Source: Macrocybe gigantea (lineage: Eukaryota > Basidiomycota > Agaricomycetes > Agaricales > Callistosporiaceae). From it: a DNA stretch of 64,000 nucleotides. Positions 1 through 10,653 of this stretch are shown piece by piece (the first letter of the stretch is position 1; each line of letters begins with the position of its first letter). The DNA is taken from assembly GCA_011319805.1 (NCBI GenBank), contig SJRY01000275.1, positions 62,001 to 126,000 on the forward strand, read 5' to 3'. A model generated the notes under the pieces. The model worked only from the letters and a program-made list of their open reading frames with translations. It ran no database searches and was not told the origin of the DNA. The position numbers and the translations under genes were made by a program.

Positions 1-579
1 ACTTGTGGGCTCGTCTACAGGCACGCAGAATCTCATCAGATGGAGATGTTCATGAACGTGAAGACAACACGCACGTTGGGAGATAGGACCGTGAATGGTC
101 GCTTTGGAGTCGCACCGCCGCGGCGAATCGGCTTCGTTTTGGCAGGAGAAACAGGCGTGGGGAGAGGTGGACGGGGATACTTGAGGGCGTAGAGCGATTC
201 AAGTATGTTAAACGCGAATACCGACGCAGCAGCAACTTCTACAAGTCACAGGTCAGCCGAACCATGTCATCACCTCCTGTTGCGGTTCAACCTCACCGAC
301 AATGCAGAACCACCGGTACAGCCACTCGCTTGACCACCTTTCATGCCTTGCGCTGGACATGACCGTCCGCAGCGCTGCGGGTAGCGATGGCAGCGGCCAC
401 AAATTTGAAAGTATCAGCATGACAACGAGACAGAACGTGTTGACGCGGATTCTTTGGAACGCCTCTGCACGGTGCGGTTTGAAATGATTGATAATGGATT
501 GAATGGCGCTCGATAGAAACGAGCTCGGTGCTTGAGGAGCAGCTTCATCTTTGTTCGTCCTGACGGGTACGGAGGACAT
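1..579 (-). CDS. POM34-like nucleoporin (NPCC family), 3' part cut by window edge
   Basis: Probable nuclear pore membrane-ring component of the Pom34/NPCC family, anchored in the pore membrane. Exons read 579-297, 238-75 and 14-<1; GT-AG introns join in frame (283 and 164 nt of coding). The N-terminus has a basic stretch, a hydrophobic segment (about residues 49-67, ending LWPLPSLPAAL), a linker, then YRWFCIVE followed by a second hydrophobic segment. After it comes the family-like ESLYALKYPRPPLPTP tail leading into Thr/Pro/Lys-rich sequence (VSPAKTKP, then LSPN/TSPQ). The arrangement of two membrane segments followed by a YALKYPR-P motif is what I know of fungal NPCC proteins. The gene runs off the left edge, so length cannot be judged. 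A TCACGTGA box lies about 66 bp upstream of the ATG. Confidence 0.68.
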
Positions 580-1642
580 CGTGGATAGAGCTCGAGGTCA
601 GTGAACGATTTTTTCAGCGTCAACGCTAGAAAGGTTGCTGTTTGTCACGTGACTGCATCGCGTTGAGTTGTGATCGTGTCTTCATTGTACTCCTCAAAAT
701 TTACGAGAAAAATTGTCGGAATACGACCGTGACGCCAATGTCACTTGTCATGCCGATGCTGCGCCCGCCGCCATCCGCTGGCTAAAATAAAAGGAAGAAA
801 TTTTTTATTTACTAATTTAGAGTACAAACTGTGTATTTAAGCGCCCGAAAATCATAGAGTACGGGCGCGCGTTTGCCCACCCGCCAATCGTCTCTCTTCG
901 TTGCCGCGTCGTCACCCTCGGCTAATTTTATCAAAAATATCCGACGCTCGGCGTGCGCTGCGTACACTCATCTTTTTGGATTATCTGTAGACAGTCTGTT
1001 ATATTCTAATCGGGGCAGCTTGCCGACATGGTTCGGCAAAGGTCAACAAGGGCATGGCCAAGTTGGGAGCTCAAACAAGGTCTGTCGCTAAACCATCTCT
1101 TTATATTTTTTTTTCTTTCCCTTTGTCCTTCGTACAAACACACGTTTGATTAGGATATCCTGAATCTCATGAACACTCCCTTTGAACGCCGACAACGACG
1201 CCATGATGCTCGCAGATGGCCAACAAAATGACTAGGGCATGCGTCGGCGTCGTGAGGATGAAACCTACAGTCATTGTGGCGTAATAGGTAAGAATGCGCT
1301 GATATAACGTTTCCGAACCTGACGACGCTCTGACAACCAGTTCTTGAAGCAAAGGGTAACAAGGAAAAAAAATCACATCTGAGCCAGATCTCCTTGACCA
1401 GAATTGGACGACAATGGGGTAACGGTCCGAGCAACACATCCCAAACTGAACGCTTTTCCAAGTAAAGAAATGCCTCTGCTGGACCGTACTTATATCCCTC
1501 TGCTTTCGGATTGAATCACCATCCTAAATCCATTTAAGCCTCAACGCGTTGGTTCTCGTCCGGCTTTTCTTATTCTCGTAAAGCCAGTTTCCGTTGATCA
1601 CTTCACAACCTCAATTGCCCAACCAACCAATTAACGATGTGA
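580..1642. other. Intergenic region, no supported gene
   Basis: Divergent interval between the POM34-like gene and the first F-box gene. It holds the TCACGTGA box at 645-652 and an AT-rich patch near 800-840. The open frames here (873-1091 plus, 1150-1461 minus) have no recognisable domain and no supporting splice structure. I also looked for snRNA and snoRNA signatures around 940-1090 and found none I trust. Confidence 0.5.
645..652. promoter_or_regulatory. TCACGTGA palindromic box (CACGTG core)
   Basis: Perfect 8-bp palindrome with an E-box/CBF1-type CACGTG core, about 66 bp up from the POM34-like start codon. Identical or near-identical boxes recur in other promoters of this window (10533-10540, 19972-19979, 3486-3493, 5478-5485), suggesting a shared bHLH-type site. 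Binding is inferred. Confidence 0.4.
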
Positions 1643-3443
1643 ATGCTTCCGTTCAGTACTGACCTTCCGCTTAATGTTATTTTTAGGTCGATTCATCGTA
1701 CCGAGCGCGATCTTTGGCATGAATTTCGCGGCGCATTGGGGACGAACTACCCAGTCTCCGAGGCCTTGGAAGCAATGTTACGCCGGGAGATCGCCGCGGC
1801 GCAACCCATGATTGCCGAACTCGGTCGAGAGATTGCCATAGCGCCCAAAGAGAATGCAGCCCTGCTCGAACAACGTCGTTCAGAACTCAAGAAGCAGCTG
1901 CTGCTCTTCCGTCAAGTCATATCCCCAGCAAGACGATGCCCGCTCGAGATACTGTCCATGGTATTCTCGTACTGCACCGATCCCGTCTGCGTCCTCCCCC
2001 TCATACAGATAGCGATGGTTTCCGATGGAGACTGGGCCACGTGTGTTCATCCTGGAGATCGGCGGTGCGGAGTACCTCGAGACTTTGGTCGCGCTTAGAG
2101 ATCACGGTACCGCCGGACAACAAAGACGATGGTACGGACGACGTGGCCACGGTGGACCTGACGTTCATCGGAATGGTGGAGGAAGCACTGTCGCGAACTG
2201 GTCAGGTGCCCATCAATATTGACATCCAAGTGCCACAGTTCGAAGGATACTGGGACACGTCTTTGACTGAGAAAGCTCTTGGTGATATCCTCAGGCATTA
2301 TACAGGTCGATTCGTAACAGTCACAATGAACCCTGCCATGACGTTTCTGGACCTCGTCGATGCGCCTTGGACTTCTCTAGATGTAGCTACCCTTGATTTC
2401 CAGCACATCTCGATCCCAGAAAACAGGAGGTATGATCCTACTCCCTCGTATTTGCATACAAGACGCTTATCATGAGTCATGAAAGAGTCCTCTCTCAAGC
2501 AAAGAGCCTGACAGCACCGGTGCTTCGCAGGCTTACTTTGTATTCAGGCCCGGATGTGCATGGACTGGGCCTCTTCCGTATTCAGGCTCCAAACCTGACC
2601 CGACTAGACCTCGAACACACGGGACTTTGTTTTCCACACGACTATGGTGTCTTGAAGTCATTGCCACGTCTCCGTGAATTCTTCTGTCTCATTGATGCGA
2701 CTTCAGACGATCAAGAGGTCCCAGAGTCGTATCCGGACGTGTGCCTGGGGAGTTTGCAAAAATTTTCCATCTGCATGAATGGCGATGCTCTGCAGCTCCG
2801 GATTCTTCGCCCGCTCGTGTTGCCAGCGCTGACCGGCCTGGTCCTCCGCGTAGTCGATGAAGACAGCACGTGGTTTGTAGATCCAGAGGTCCTTTCCATG
2901 CTCCGACGTTCTAAATGCGTTCTCGACGATTTCTATGCATCCAACGCCCTAGACCTTGATGAGGAATTGGAGAACCTCCTGACGCTGCAACTGGGCATAA
3001 CGGCTCTGACGGTGCTAGATCCAGACGGGTTGCCAGCCAGTGTCGTCGAGAAGATAGCCTCCGGCGAATTCCTGCCAAAGCTTCGGCATCTGTCCTTCAT
3101 GCCTAGGGACGGTGGGGAAGAGCTCGTAGAGATGCTAGAACGCCGGACGCTGCCTTCGCTCTCCCCGAACGGATGTCTGGCGACGTTGGATGTCGTGCAC
3201 TTGGACGACTCTCCGACGCCTTGGTGGAACGAATACGAGGAACGCATCGACGCGCTTGAGGAGGCTGGACTTTTGATAGGCCAGGTTGATGATTTCCATG
3301 ACAGGATCCCCGGGTCGCCGTCCTTGTCTGCTCATGGGTCTCAATCTGGACTTGGAAGCGGCGAAGAGGAGGAACCTATAGATGAGGAAAGGCAAATAGA
3401 GTTAAGTAGGATGCTCGCAGACTTCATTTCATTACATTTATAA
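1643..3443 (+). CDS. F-box protein with LRR-like C-terminus, one internal frame break
   Basis: Agaricomycete-type F-box protein, probably a substrate receptor of an SCF ubiquitin ligase. An N-terminal coiled segment (about residues 40-85) leads into the F-box core RRCPLEILSMVFSYC, then HVCSSWRSAVRSTSRLWS, the usual second half of these F-boxes. A long leucine-patterned C-terminus follows (LRRLTLYSG, LTRLDLEHTG, LPRLREFFCL). The first half is in the frame starting at ATG 1643 and the second half is in another frame. The switch falls at about 2015-2035, and no GT-AG intron of suitable length there restores the frame, so a one-base indel is likely. A normal 56-nt intron (2430-2485) then joins the second part to the last exon, which stops at 3443. 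SCF membership is inferred from the family; the ligand is unknown. Confidence 0.68.
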
Positions 3444-5970
3444 CTAGGCACTGCTATCGCAACAACTTGAGTTCAGATACGTGTTGCACGTGATAAACGG
3501 CCAAAAATCACAGTTGACTGTTGACCACGCAAATTTCTTTCCATCACATTGTCCTCATGCTACCTGACAAACCTCTAAAACACCCGACCATCTCTGAAAT
3601 ATCTCACACCGCCTCTCGTGGAATTAATTGTTCTTCAAACTAAAGACCATTGCTTTTCAAGCAGGCCGAATAGCGCATAGCCACAGGCTAGGCGGAAAAA
3701 AAAAAAAGAAAACAAGCGAAACACTCTCGGCAACCCAACGCTCTTGCTCTCACTCTACAGTAGTCGAGCTTCTTAGTGTGCTAGGGTATCTACAGCTCCC
3801 TTTGTCCATATTCCTGCGATGCTTGTTTTCGGGCCGTGATATCCCAAAAGTAAACCGAGCACAACCAACAAAGCGCAATCAGCCTTGCGGATGAACGAAC
3901 CAGTTTTAGCTCGCGGATCGTGGCGAGAGTGATTGCTATCGGAGCAGCTTCGAGGCAGTCCCCGTGCGAGATTGCCGGTAAGCGCAGACGGTATGCCAAT
4001 CCTCAAAGTCAAACCACGTTTCCAATCCGAAATGGTTCAGTCCTATCTCCAATGCTCGTCATCGTATTTTACTCTGTCGCTAGGGAGCGCGCCTGGAGAT
4101 ACCGTTAGCTCGTGTTTGATCGCTAGGCCATACATGCTGGCGGATTGCAGTCAGTGGTGATCATCGAGTTTGTGTGCTCTCTAGACGACGTCGTGCGGGA
4201 TGCCTATCTGGACCAGAAACTACTACTCCACAGGACGAAGGAGGCGCTTCGAAACTCAAGGTTCACATGGTCATATCTACCATCTTCGAACACTGCGGAT
4301 ATTTGACATCGACATGCTGAGCTTAATGAATCTGCCGACTGTCAGAAGTTTTGCTGCAAAAAAGGTGCGGATTGACACATGCAATTTGCTCATCGAATAT
4401 CAGCCAAGACAGACGGTGTGACATTCCGAATGTCCATTGACGAACATTCTCGGAAGCCGTAGAATGGAAGAATTGAAGGTGACCTGCACATTCTGAAGCT
4501 GTTCTTGGTGTCGATCCCTTGCGCAAAGGCTTTATGGATCCAAAACTCTGGTGTGCGACATGTGCTGCTAGAATCCAGAACTCCTCAGGCCGCGAAAGCG
4601 TTTATCTCGATGCCGGAACCTACCTTGCCTGCCCATAGCCTTGCGATGCTGCAGTGAAGTTGTGCATGGAAGCCGTCTCAAATGGCCTTTGACCAAGACC
4701 GGGTGCAGTGATGGCGCATACAAGATGTCACGCATAAACCTAGTTAGTTATGATGAGGTTCCATCCCGGCAAGGCCCCGTCCATTTCCATTTCCGGTCCA
4801 CTCGGCTGCCGTGAATACTGGCAAAAGGGCATCGTACTTCTAGATGAAGACGACGGTGAAAGACGGAAAGCCTGAAATACACTAGTATTCGCATGCGATA
4901 CGAGAGCTACCACTAGCTGCAACTCCGAACGTCCGAGTCTGACAGGAAACTACTACACTAGCCACAAACAGAGCATGCTCGAATAACTTTGTCGACTAAT
5001 TTCATCAGGATCTCTCAATGCTTTCTCAGTGCACTCTGCCACTCCAGAGAGATGTAACCCTGCACGTGCGGCGTGAAGGGTAAAGTAGTCTGACGATAGG
5101 AGTGAAGGACGAGACGCATGATATGATGGAACGGGCATGCGTCCCTCATTGGGCTGAACTTGACGAGAGCAAGTTAGCTTGGCACACGCGCTCGAATACA
5201 GTGGTTGAAGTAATCCTCCCAAGTTGAATTTCTTCGAGTCTTCATGTCCATCATAACGATCTCCTTCAAGGCTTATCTCCCTGATAACAAGCATGCTCAT
5301 TCGGAGCATAATGCAGAGACATCCAAGAATGGTCAGATGCTCATCGACCTTATCGTGTCCCTCCTTTGTCATTTTAACTGTGATCCTGAATCATGTCTTG
5401 GCTTCAAGGCAAAGGAGGCAGAGCCGCCATAGCGATTGACGAGACGCTGTGATGCAGGAATGGTCGTGACCAAAGTGGCACGTGATTTTTCTCCTTGGAA
5501 CGATCAGATCGATGACGACCCGAGGACAACTCATAAACCTGAAATTAGACCAGCTTTGCAAAGATCGAAAAGGATAACAGGAGACTCAAATTGGATTTCA
5601 AGGGGCATATGATCTAATTCGCGCATTTCCGTAAACGCGATACGGAAATGTCTAATCGGGGTTTCGAAGGAAAAGACAACGGAGCAGAAGGGGAGAAGGG
5701 GGGAGGGATGAACAGCAACCTTTCCAACTATGTTATTTCCAAGGATGAAGATCGGACGAGATCTGAGTGCGGCAGACGACGTGAGCTTGCTATCTGAGCG
5801 CGCGATTGCCAAGATCGGGAAAGAATGAAAGAGCTTACCGTGAAAGGAGACAGATGACTGGTTAGGTTGAGCTTGTCGACAGGCGCTTATATGGACTGGT
5901 CCGAACTGTAGACGGGAGTCGATGGATGGTTATCCTCCAGGATGTCCTGTGACGCGGGATCCATCGATTA
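3444..5970. other. Gene-poor stretch, possible decayed LRR fragment
   Basis: No gene model can be supported in about 2.5 kb. CACGTGA half-boxes occur at 3486-3493 and 5478-5485. A short plus-strand frame at 4200-4421 contains LRTLRIFDIDMLSLMNLP, which resembles the LRR-like tail of Agaricomycete F-box proteins. It may be a remnant, but no F-box or splice structure remains. The minus-strand frames at 4953-5372 and 5531-5812 show no domain. Confidence 0.45.
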
Positions 5971-6305
5971 TCAGGCCATGGCCTTGCGATGGACGAGCAG
6001 GCTTACCAAGGCGCCGAGCAATGCGCCTGCGATGTAGTTTTTCAATGGCGTCCTGGTCTCGTTCAGCAGCGTCCTCTCGGCCCTGTCCATGACCATGCGT
6101 TTGCCGATAATGTTCTGCCTCCTCCACCGTTCCGCTTCCTCACTTTTGTTTTTCCTGGAAGAAAAAAAAAAAAAGAGACAAAGAACGACAAAAAAAAGAG
6201 TCAGCGATCGAGACGGAGAGCGAGAAGACGAATGAAGATTAACTCGTTCTCCCAAAACTTGACAACAACGGCCATGGCATTGATGACTTCTTCGGATGTC
6301 GGCAT
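5971..6305 (-). CDS. Small predicted tail-anchored protein, about 81 aa
   Basis: Unrecognised small protein. The proposed model has exon 1 at 6305-6244 (starts MPTSEEVINAMAVVVKFW), an 89-nt intron ending in a long pyrimidine tract and TTCCAG, and exon 2 at 6154-5971. The two exons together give 246 nt, a whole number of codons. Exon 2 is charged and helix-forming (SEEAERWRRQNIIGKRM) and ends with one hydrophobic span, YIAGALLGALVSLLV, then HRKAMA and stop. That layout suggests a C-terminally anchored membrane protein. The donor GTTAAT is weak, so the N-terminus is less certain than exon 2. No function is proposed. Confidence 0.42.
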
Positions 6306-7059
6306 TAATGCTTAGGCAGAGCAATTTCCTCTCGTTATCGTTGGCTAGCTTTAGCGGTAAAAAGCTCCCTTGCGCGAGAGTCGGTGAAAGGAAAATTCCC
6401 ATGGCTGTCATGAAAGATGGATCTGATTGGTTGATGGACAGGTCATGCTTGTGATCCAAAACAGGTCTGCCTGGGCGTGCTGCTGTTTCCCATTGGAGGC
6501 TCGATTTGCTGTGTTCGTTGGTTCAATTGCTGTGTTTCGGCGCGACAGATGGGCGCGGAAAAAGTCACGGAACGGAACCACTGCATTGGCTGTGCTGAAC
6601 ACTGCAGCAGTGCGTTGTAAGAAAGAAAAAAGACGGTGAATGATCTAGTTGGCCATGAGAGGTTATATGGACTCGAGTGACCTCAATTGTGGGTCGATTT
6701 ATCCATATTTTCTGACGTTTTGGGGGTCCATCCGTGTGCGAACGAGGGCGCGAAGGACGAGGACCCTTTATTTTCAAGTACCGGTTGCAAAAATTAACAA
6801 CAGCGCAATCGTTCCATACACTCGCCATAATCGATATTTTTTCTCTGGGGTCTGTTGTTCACAGTATGAGACTTGAGCTTGACCAGCAAGTGGATGCGGC
6901 AATCAGTAGCGATTTTGTTTACTCATTTCTTGTTGCGCGATCATTCATGCCAACCGGGCCGGGTCTAGCGCTCAATCGGTCATGTGATTCGGGTTAGACT
7001 CACCAAACCAACCCCCTCACTTGCCCGAAAGGTATGTGGGTCTCCGTCTTGCGACATTC
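6306..7059. other. Intergenic region, nothing recognised
   Basis: Divergent spacer between the small tail-anchored gene and the next plus-strand gene. It contains only short unpatterned frames. Confidence 0.45.
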
Positions 7060-7559
7060 ATGGCCACCCTCGAGGACATCCACGAAGCCATAGAGCTGGT
7101 CATCAGCGGCTGGGAGTGCGAGTTGAGTCAATTCCTTTCCTGTTTTCCTTCTGACCGACTGACTTGGCCGTCTGTTTGTCCTTTCACCCAAAGAGCGTTC
7201 TCTAGAAGCACAGAGGCCGGGCGATGGTTGGAGCTGAGCGATGTGATGAAGAGGATCGTCAGAGAGAAGGCGGCAAAGTCGCTCTTGAGCTTGATGGACG
7301 ACCTTCCGAGCGAAGCTGTTTCTCTGCTGGCCTCGGGATCGCTGGTGTCCGCCTTTGTACGTGGTCCGAAATGTCGCTGCCGCTGAGCGCTTTTTTTGCT
7401 GATTGACGACAACAACAACTGTAGCCCAGGAAGCCAAGGAAGCCGGTCCGCGATGAACCGCTGCGAAAGGCCGTCCTCACCCGCAGATTACCTCGCATTC
7501 CACCGCCGGAGGCGAGACTGCTCCCCGCCGAGCGTGACAGCCACAACGAAACGTCATGA
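7060..7559 (+). CDS. Conserved-looking hypothetical protein, about 117 aa
   Basis: Three exons fit well: 7060-7115, 7194-7356 and 7425-7559. Exon sums keep frame (219 nt, then 135 nt to the TGA). Intron 1 (78 nt, itself a multiple of three) has CTGAC branch-like sequences and a pyrimidine tract; intron 2 (68 nt) starts GTACGT and ends CTGTAG. The protein starts MATLEDIHEAIELVISGW, continues with an amphipathic helical part (DVMKRIVREKAAKSLLSLMD) and ends in a basic, proline-rich tail (PRKPRKPVRDEP, RLPRIPPPEARLLP). It has no signal peptide or membrane span. I do not recognise a family. The clean splicing argues that it is a real gene. Confidence 0.5.
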
Positions 7560-8291
7560 ATGACGGGTGCTAACGGTATGACATCTCATCCTTCGCTCCT
7601 CCCACTCGTCCCGCCTTACGAAATCTCCCTTCGTTGCAGATGAACTGTCTTAATGGATCCTTGTCTCCTTGTACTTTTAGTCGGGCTTTCTTGCTTTCAA
7701 AAGGTCTGGCCAGCGCTGTTCTATATTTGTATTTTCCGTCCACTTGGATTATGGTACTGTATTCACTATTGTGTCCGATTAGGTCTCGTACCGGCTGCTT
7801 CCTCTTGCTTTCCAATGTACAATATTTTCTCAGTTAAGAGAGTATCACCTGCGTAAACTCGGAGAGCGACGATCGACAATATGCTCTCAAACCCCTTGAC
7901 TGTGCATCGAAACCGTTGCGAAATTTCTCTTCTCAAGGACTGCGTGTTGTTTCCGTATCGACCATACCCGTGATGGCGAGTCAGCCAATCCGTGTTTCTG
8001 TGTTGCTCAGTTAGACCGATCGATCTTTAGAAAAAATCCTTTTTTTCTTTGCCTGCTGTACTGTCCGGTTGGGACTTGGCTCGAGATGGGCTCTTCATCC
8101 CCTCCTGGTCGACCTCAACATCGTATATTTCAACCTGCAATCAAGGGGCAAAGCTCCTATATCAGGAATCTACGTAAGGAATAGGATGCCATACGCTCAT
8201 GGATCGAAGGAGCATTAAGGGGGTTCATGCACCTTCTATATATTCCTTCGTCCTCATCGCCTTGTAACAAACAGTTCCTATCGTCGATACC
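7560..8291. other. Intergenic region, nothing recognised
   Basis: Spacer between two plus-strand genes. The short frames at 7634-7856 are hydrophobic but have no start context or partner exons. Confidence 0.4.
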
Positions 8292-9133
8292 ATGGCAAAC
8301 GCCGATTTTGAAGGCCTTCCCCTGGAACTTTTGGAGGAAATCATGTGGTGGGTCTGGCTCAACCCCATGAGCAACCAGGAGCGGGTCCAATTCATGGTTT
8401 CCTCCGTTCTCGTCTGCAAAACATGGAGAAGCATTTTTCTCCGCGTCTCCCAGATGCACGTATATTTCCCCTGTTCGTCTTATTTTGAAGTCTTCCGGCG
8501 CATGCTACGGTAATTCTCTTTTTTTTTGGGTGTTTAAACTCGGCATTTACTCCGATCTGTTTGTCTGGACAGACGATGCAATGAGAAAAAGCCGGGTGGG
8601 AGTTCCAAGCCACCCCGGACAATCGACATCTGCAGGTCATGGTCCCTGAGCATCGTCAAAAAACCCATCGACTCCGAAATCCTCGACGTGTCCCTCGTTC
8701 CGCCGATCGCGACCGCATTTTCAGCTCTCACCGCGGAGCTCAGCCGTGAAAACGTGCAATTTCCGAATCTCCGACGGCTCTCGTTGGAGTACGTCAACGT
8801 CGGCTGGGACGACCTCGTCCTCGGAGACCGGCTGCGCCACATCCCGGACAGCATCACGGACCTCGAGCTCGCGTACTCGTTCAGCGCGAACCTGTCCAGG
8901 CACGTTCTCTTCCACCTCGGGATGCGGAACAGCTGCTTGAAGAACAAGCCAGGAATCAGTACCCCTCGGTCCGCAGGCTGAAGCTTGTCAGGGCCTCGGT
9001 GACGCACGCACGCGACATGATGGACGCCTGTCCGAACGCGCTCAATCTTACGTGTTATCATGACGTCTCTTGGCTCTCGGGAACGCAAAAGGTGGGGTCC
9101 AGATATTTATTCATTCTTTCGACCCCATCTTAG
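8292..9133 (+). CDS. F-box-like protein, frame break near 8920
   Basis: Second F-box-like gene. Exon 1 (8292-8509) begins MANADFEGLPLELLEEIM and includes VLVCKTWRSIFLRV, the usual F-box split. A 63-nt intron with a T-rich tract leads to exon 2 at 8573, whose frame gives RRLSLEYVNVGWDDLVL and ITDLELAYSF, LRR-like. At a GGG run (8919-8921) the frame stops making sense. The next frame continues naturally with EQLLEEQARNQYPSVRRL and KLVRASVTHARDMMDACP. A missing G would explain this. The end is uncertain: the restored frame stops at 9133, or an intron from the AAG/GTGGGG junction could add a short last exon. SCF-receptor role is inferred from the family. Confidence 0.6.
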
Positions 9134-9337
9134 CTGTCGCAACCTAGACATTGTTGCGCCACTCCAACTCGAGGGATATAATCACTTTGAATCTCGGGGT
9201 TGAAGTTTAGCAAAATATGTCCATTTCATTGTCATGTGTGGTGCCGTCTCGTCGACCTGTTAATAAGCATAAAGCAATGCATTTCAATATCATTTATATC
9301 TCCGTCTCTGAGCAGTGGAAAGGAAATAACAAGAAAG

Positions 9338-9342
9338 AAAAA
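9338..9342 (-). terminator. RNA polymerase III T-run terminator of tRNA-Arg
   Basis: Five T residues on the minus strand, 7 nt past the tRNA 3' end, as expected for Pol III termination. Confidence 0.6.
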
Positions 9343-9349
9343 GTCATCA

Positions 9350-9421
9350 TGACCGAGACAGGGGTCGAACCTGCAATCTCCTGATTCGTAGTCAGACGCG
9401 ATGCCATTTCGCCACACGGCC
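9350..9421 (-). tRNA. tRNA-Arg (anticodon ACG)
   Basis: 72-nt cloverleaf on the minus strand with no intron. The anticodon stem and loop read TCTGA-CTACGAA-TCAGG, giving anticodon ACG. The T arm is GCAGG-TTCGACC-CCTGT. The acceptor stem pairs GGCCGTG with CTCGGTC (one T-T mismatch, one G-T). The A-box-like GTGGCGAAATGG and the B box GGTTCGACCCC are present, with a T5 run just downstream (9338-9342). Confidence 0.93.
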
Positions 9422-9522
9422 ATGTTGATGGAAACTGTTACCTTTTATATATAGAAATTGAGACCGAAAAGCCACGGTTACCAAGTTGGTATACAATGCA
9501 AACCCAAGTTCCAATACTCGTC

Positions 9523-10486
9523 CTAACTAGACGCGGCTCCGTTTAGGATCGCGATGCTGGATGACCTAAAAAAATCGAATATGAAAACTCATACAGCAGT
9601 TGCGCGAAACAAGCACTCACGTTCCGATTCTACTAGCACCCGCCTGTATCATCTGTATACACTGATCATAGCTCCTGATCCCTGCTGACGCTTTCACATG
9701 TACATCGCCCTTGTAAGCGACTGATCTCTTCATCAAAGCCACATCCGCGGCAGAAGCTCCCCCGCCCGAGAAACCGGTGCAGGTCTTGACGAATTTCGCA
9801 CCGGCTTCTGCGGAAATGAAGGAGGCGGCCACCTTTTCTTCGTCTGTTAGAAAGACGGTCTCGAGGATGACTTTGACGGTGTGCCCCCCCGAGGCGTCAA
9901 CAACTGCTTTGATGTCGCGGTAGACGAGGTCCCAGTCCTTGGCTTTAACAGCGCCAATGTTTATTACCGTGTCTATTTCTTTGGCGCCATCGGTAATAGC
10001 CTGAGCGGCTTCACTGAACAAGTGCAAGTGAGATTCGATCCGAGATGGAAGACGGGTGGCGAACAATGCCTTGGATCTGGAGGTTCCTGCCCCCAGAGGA
10101 AATCCGACTACGCAACACGGGATGCTCGAGGATCCTTCAAGGCGTTTCGCCACTTGGCTCACGTTCACTCCGTTCACGCAGCACGACTAGGAGCCCATGT
10201 AAGAAACCCGTTAAACGGAGCTGTACCGCAACCGGCTCAGATGCCAGCAGTGCGGGCCTAAGTATACCTTGAAACCGTGCTGAATGGCTTGATCGCACAG
10301 TTCATCTATTTGCGCCGGAGTAACATCTGGCTTGAGTAAAGTATGGTCGATCATCGACGCTAACTGCTTCTTTGAAGGCGCTTGAAAGATAGACGATGAC
10401 CCTCCTCGATCGTCCGAAGGTGGATTCAACACTTCCGTAATCTTATCCCTGATGACAGAGTCCCAATTTCTGCTGCTCGTAGTCAT
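9523..10486 (-). CDS. Deoxyribose-phosphate aldolase (DERA)
   Basis: Cytosolic class I aldolase that splits 2-deoxyribose-5-phosphate into glyceraldehyde-3-phosphate and acetaldehyde, in deoxynucleoside catabolism. Three exons (10486-10268, 10186-9621, 9565-9523) sum to 828 nt, 275 aa, with clean GT-AG introns. Visible family motifs are MIDHTLLKPDVT near the N-terminus, GFKSCCVNGVNV across the first splice, EIDTVINIGA (catalytic Asp region), AKFVKTCTGFSGGG (Schiff-base Lys) and VHVKASAGIRSY (second active-site Lys). I take the ATG at 10486 (MTTSSRNWD) rather than an upstream in-frame extension that overlaps the promoter. It is divergent from the Hsp78-like gene with only 167 bp between start codons and a TCACGTGA box in between. 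Intact. Confidence 0.92.
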
Positions 10487-10532
10487 GGTCCGCGAACGCC
10501 GATGTTGTGTTACGAAATGGAGAGTTGTAAAA

Positions 10533-10540
10533 TCACGTGA
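10533..10540. promoter_or_regulatory. TCACGTGA box in the DERA/Hsp78 bidirectional promoter
   Basis: Perfect palindrome located 47 bp from the DERA start and 113 bp from the Hsp78-like start, in a 167-bp shared promoter. Same box as at 645-652. Confidence 0.45.
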
Positions 10541-10653
10541 TATATTGCAACTTGAATTTCTCGCATTTTCGTCCAAATTCGAGTCCCATCGCGGACCTCG
10601 TCCAGGCCGGCTTATACGGTCGCTCAGCGAGGAACGTTACGAGACTCTCAATC

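Noticed and set aside
1150..1461. 103-codon minus-strand frame as a membrane protein
   Set aside because: One weak hydrophobic part, no domain, no flanking exon, and composition like surrounding non-coding DNA.
1960..2035. An intron explaining the first F-box frame change
   Set aside because: I listed GT donors (GTATTC, GTACTG, GTCTGC) against AG acceptors up to GGAG; none gives a length that restores the frame without deleting the F-box core.
4200..4421. LRR-like frame as a separate gene
   Set aside because: Only one LRR-like phrase, no F-box, no splice context; listed as a possible remnant only.
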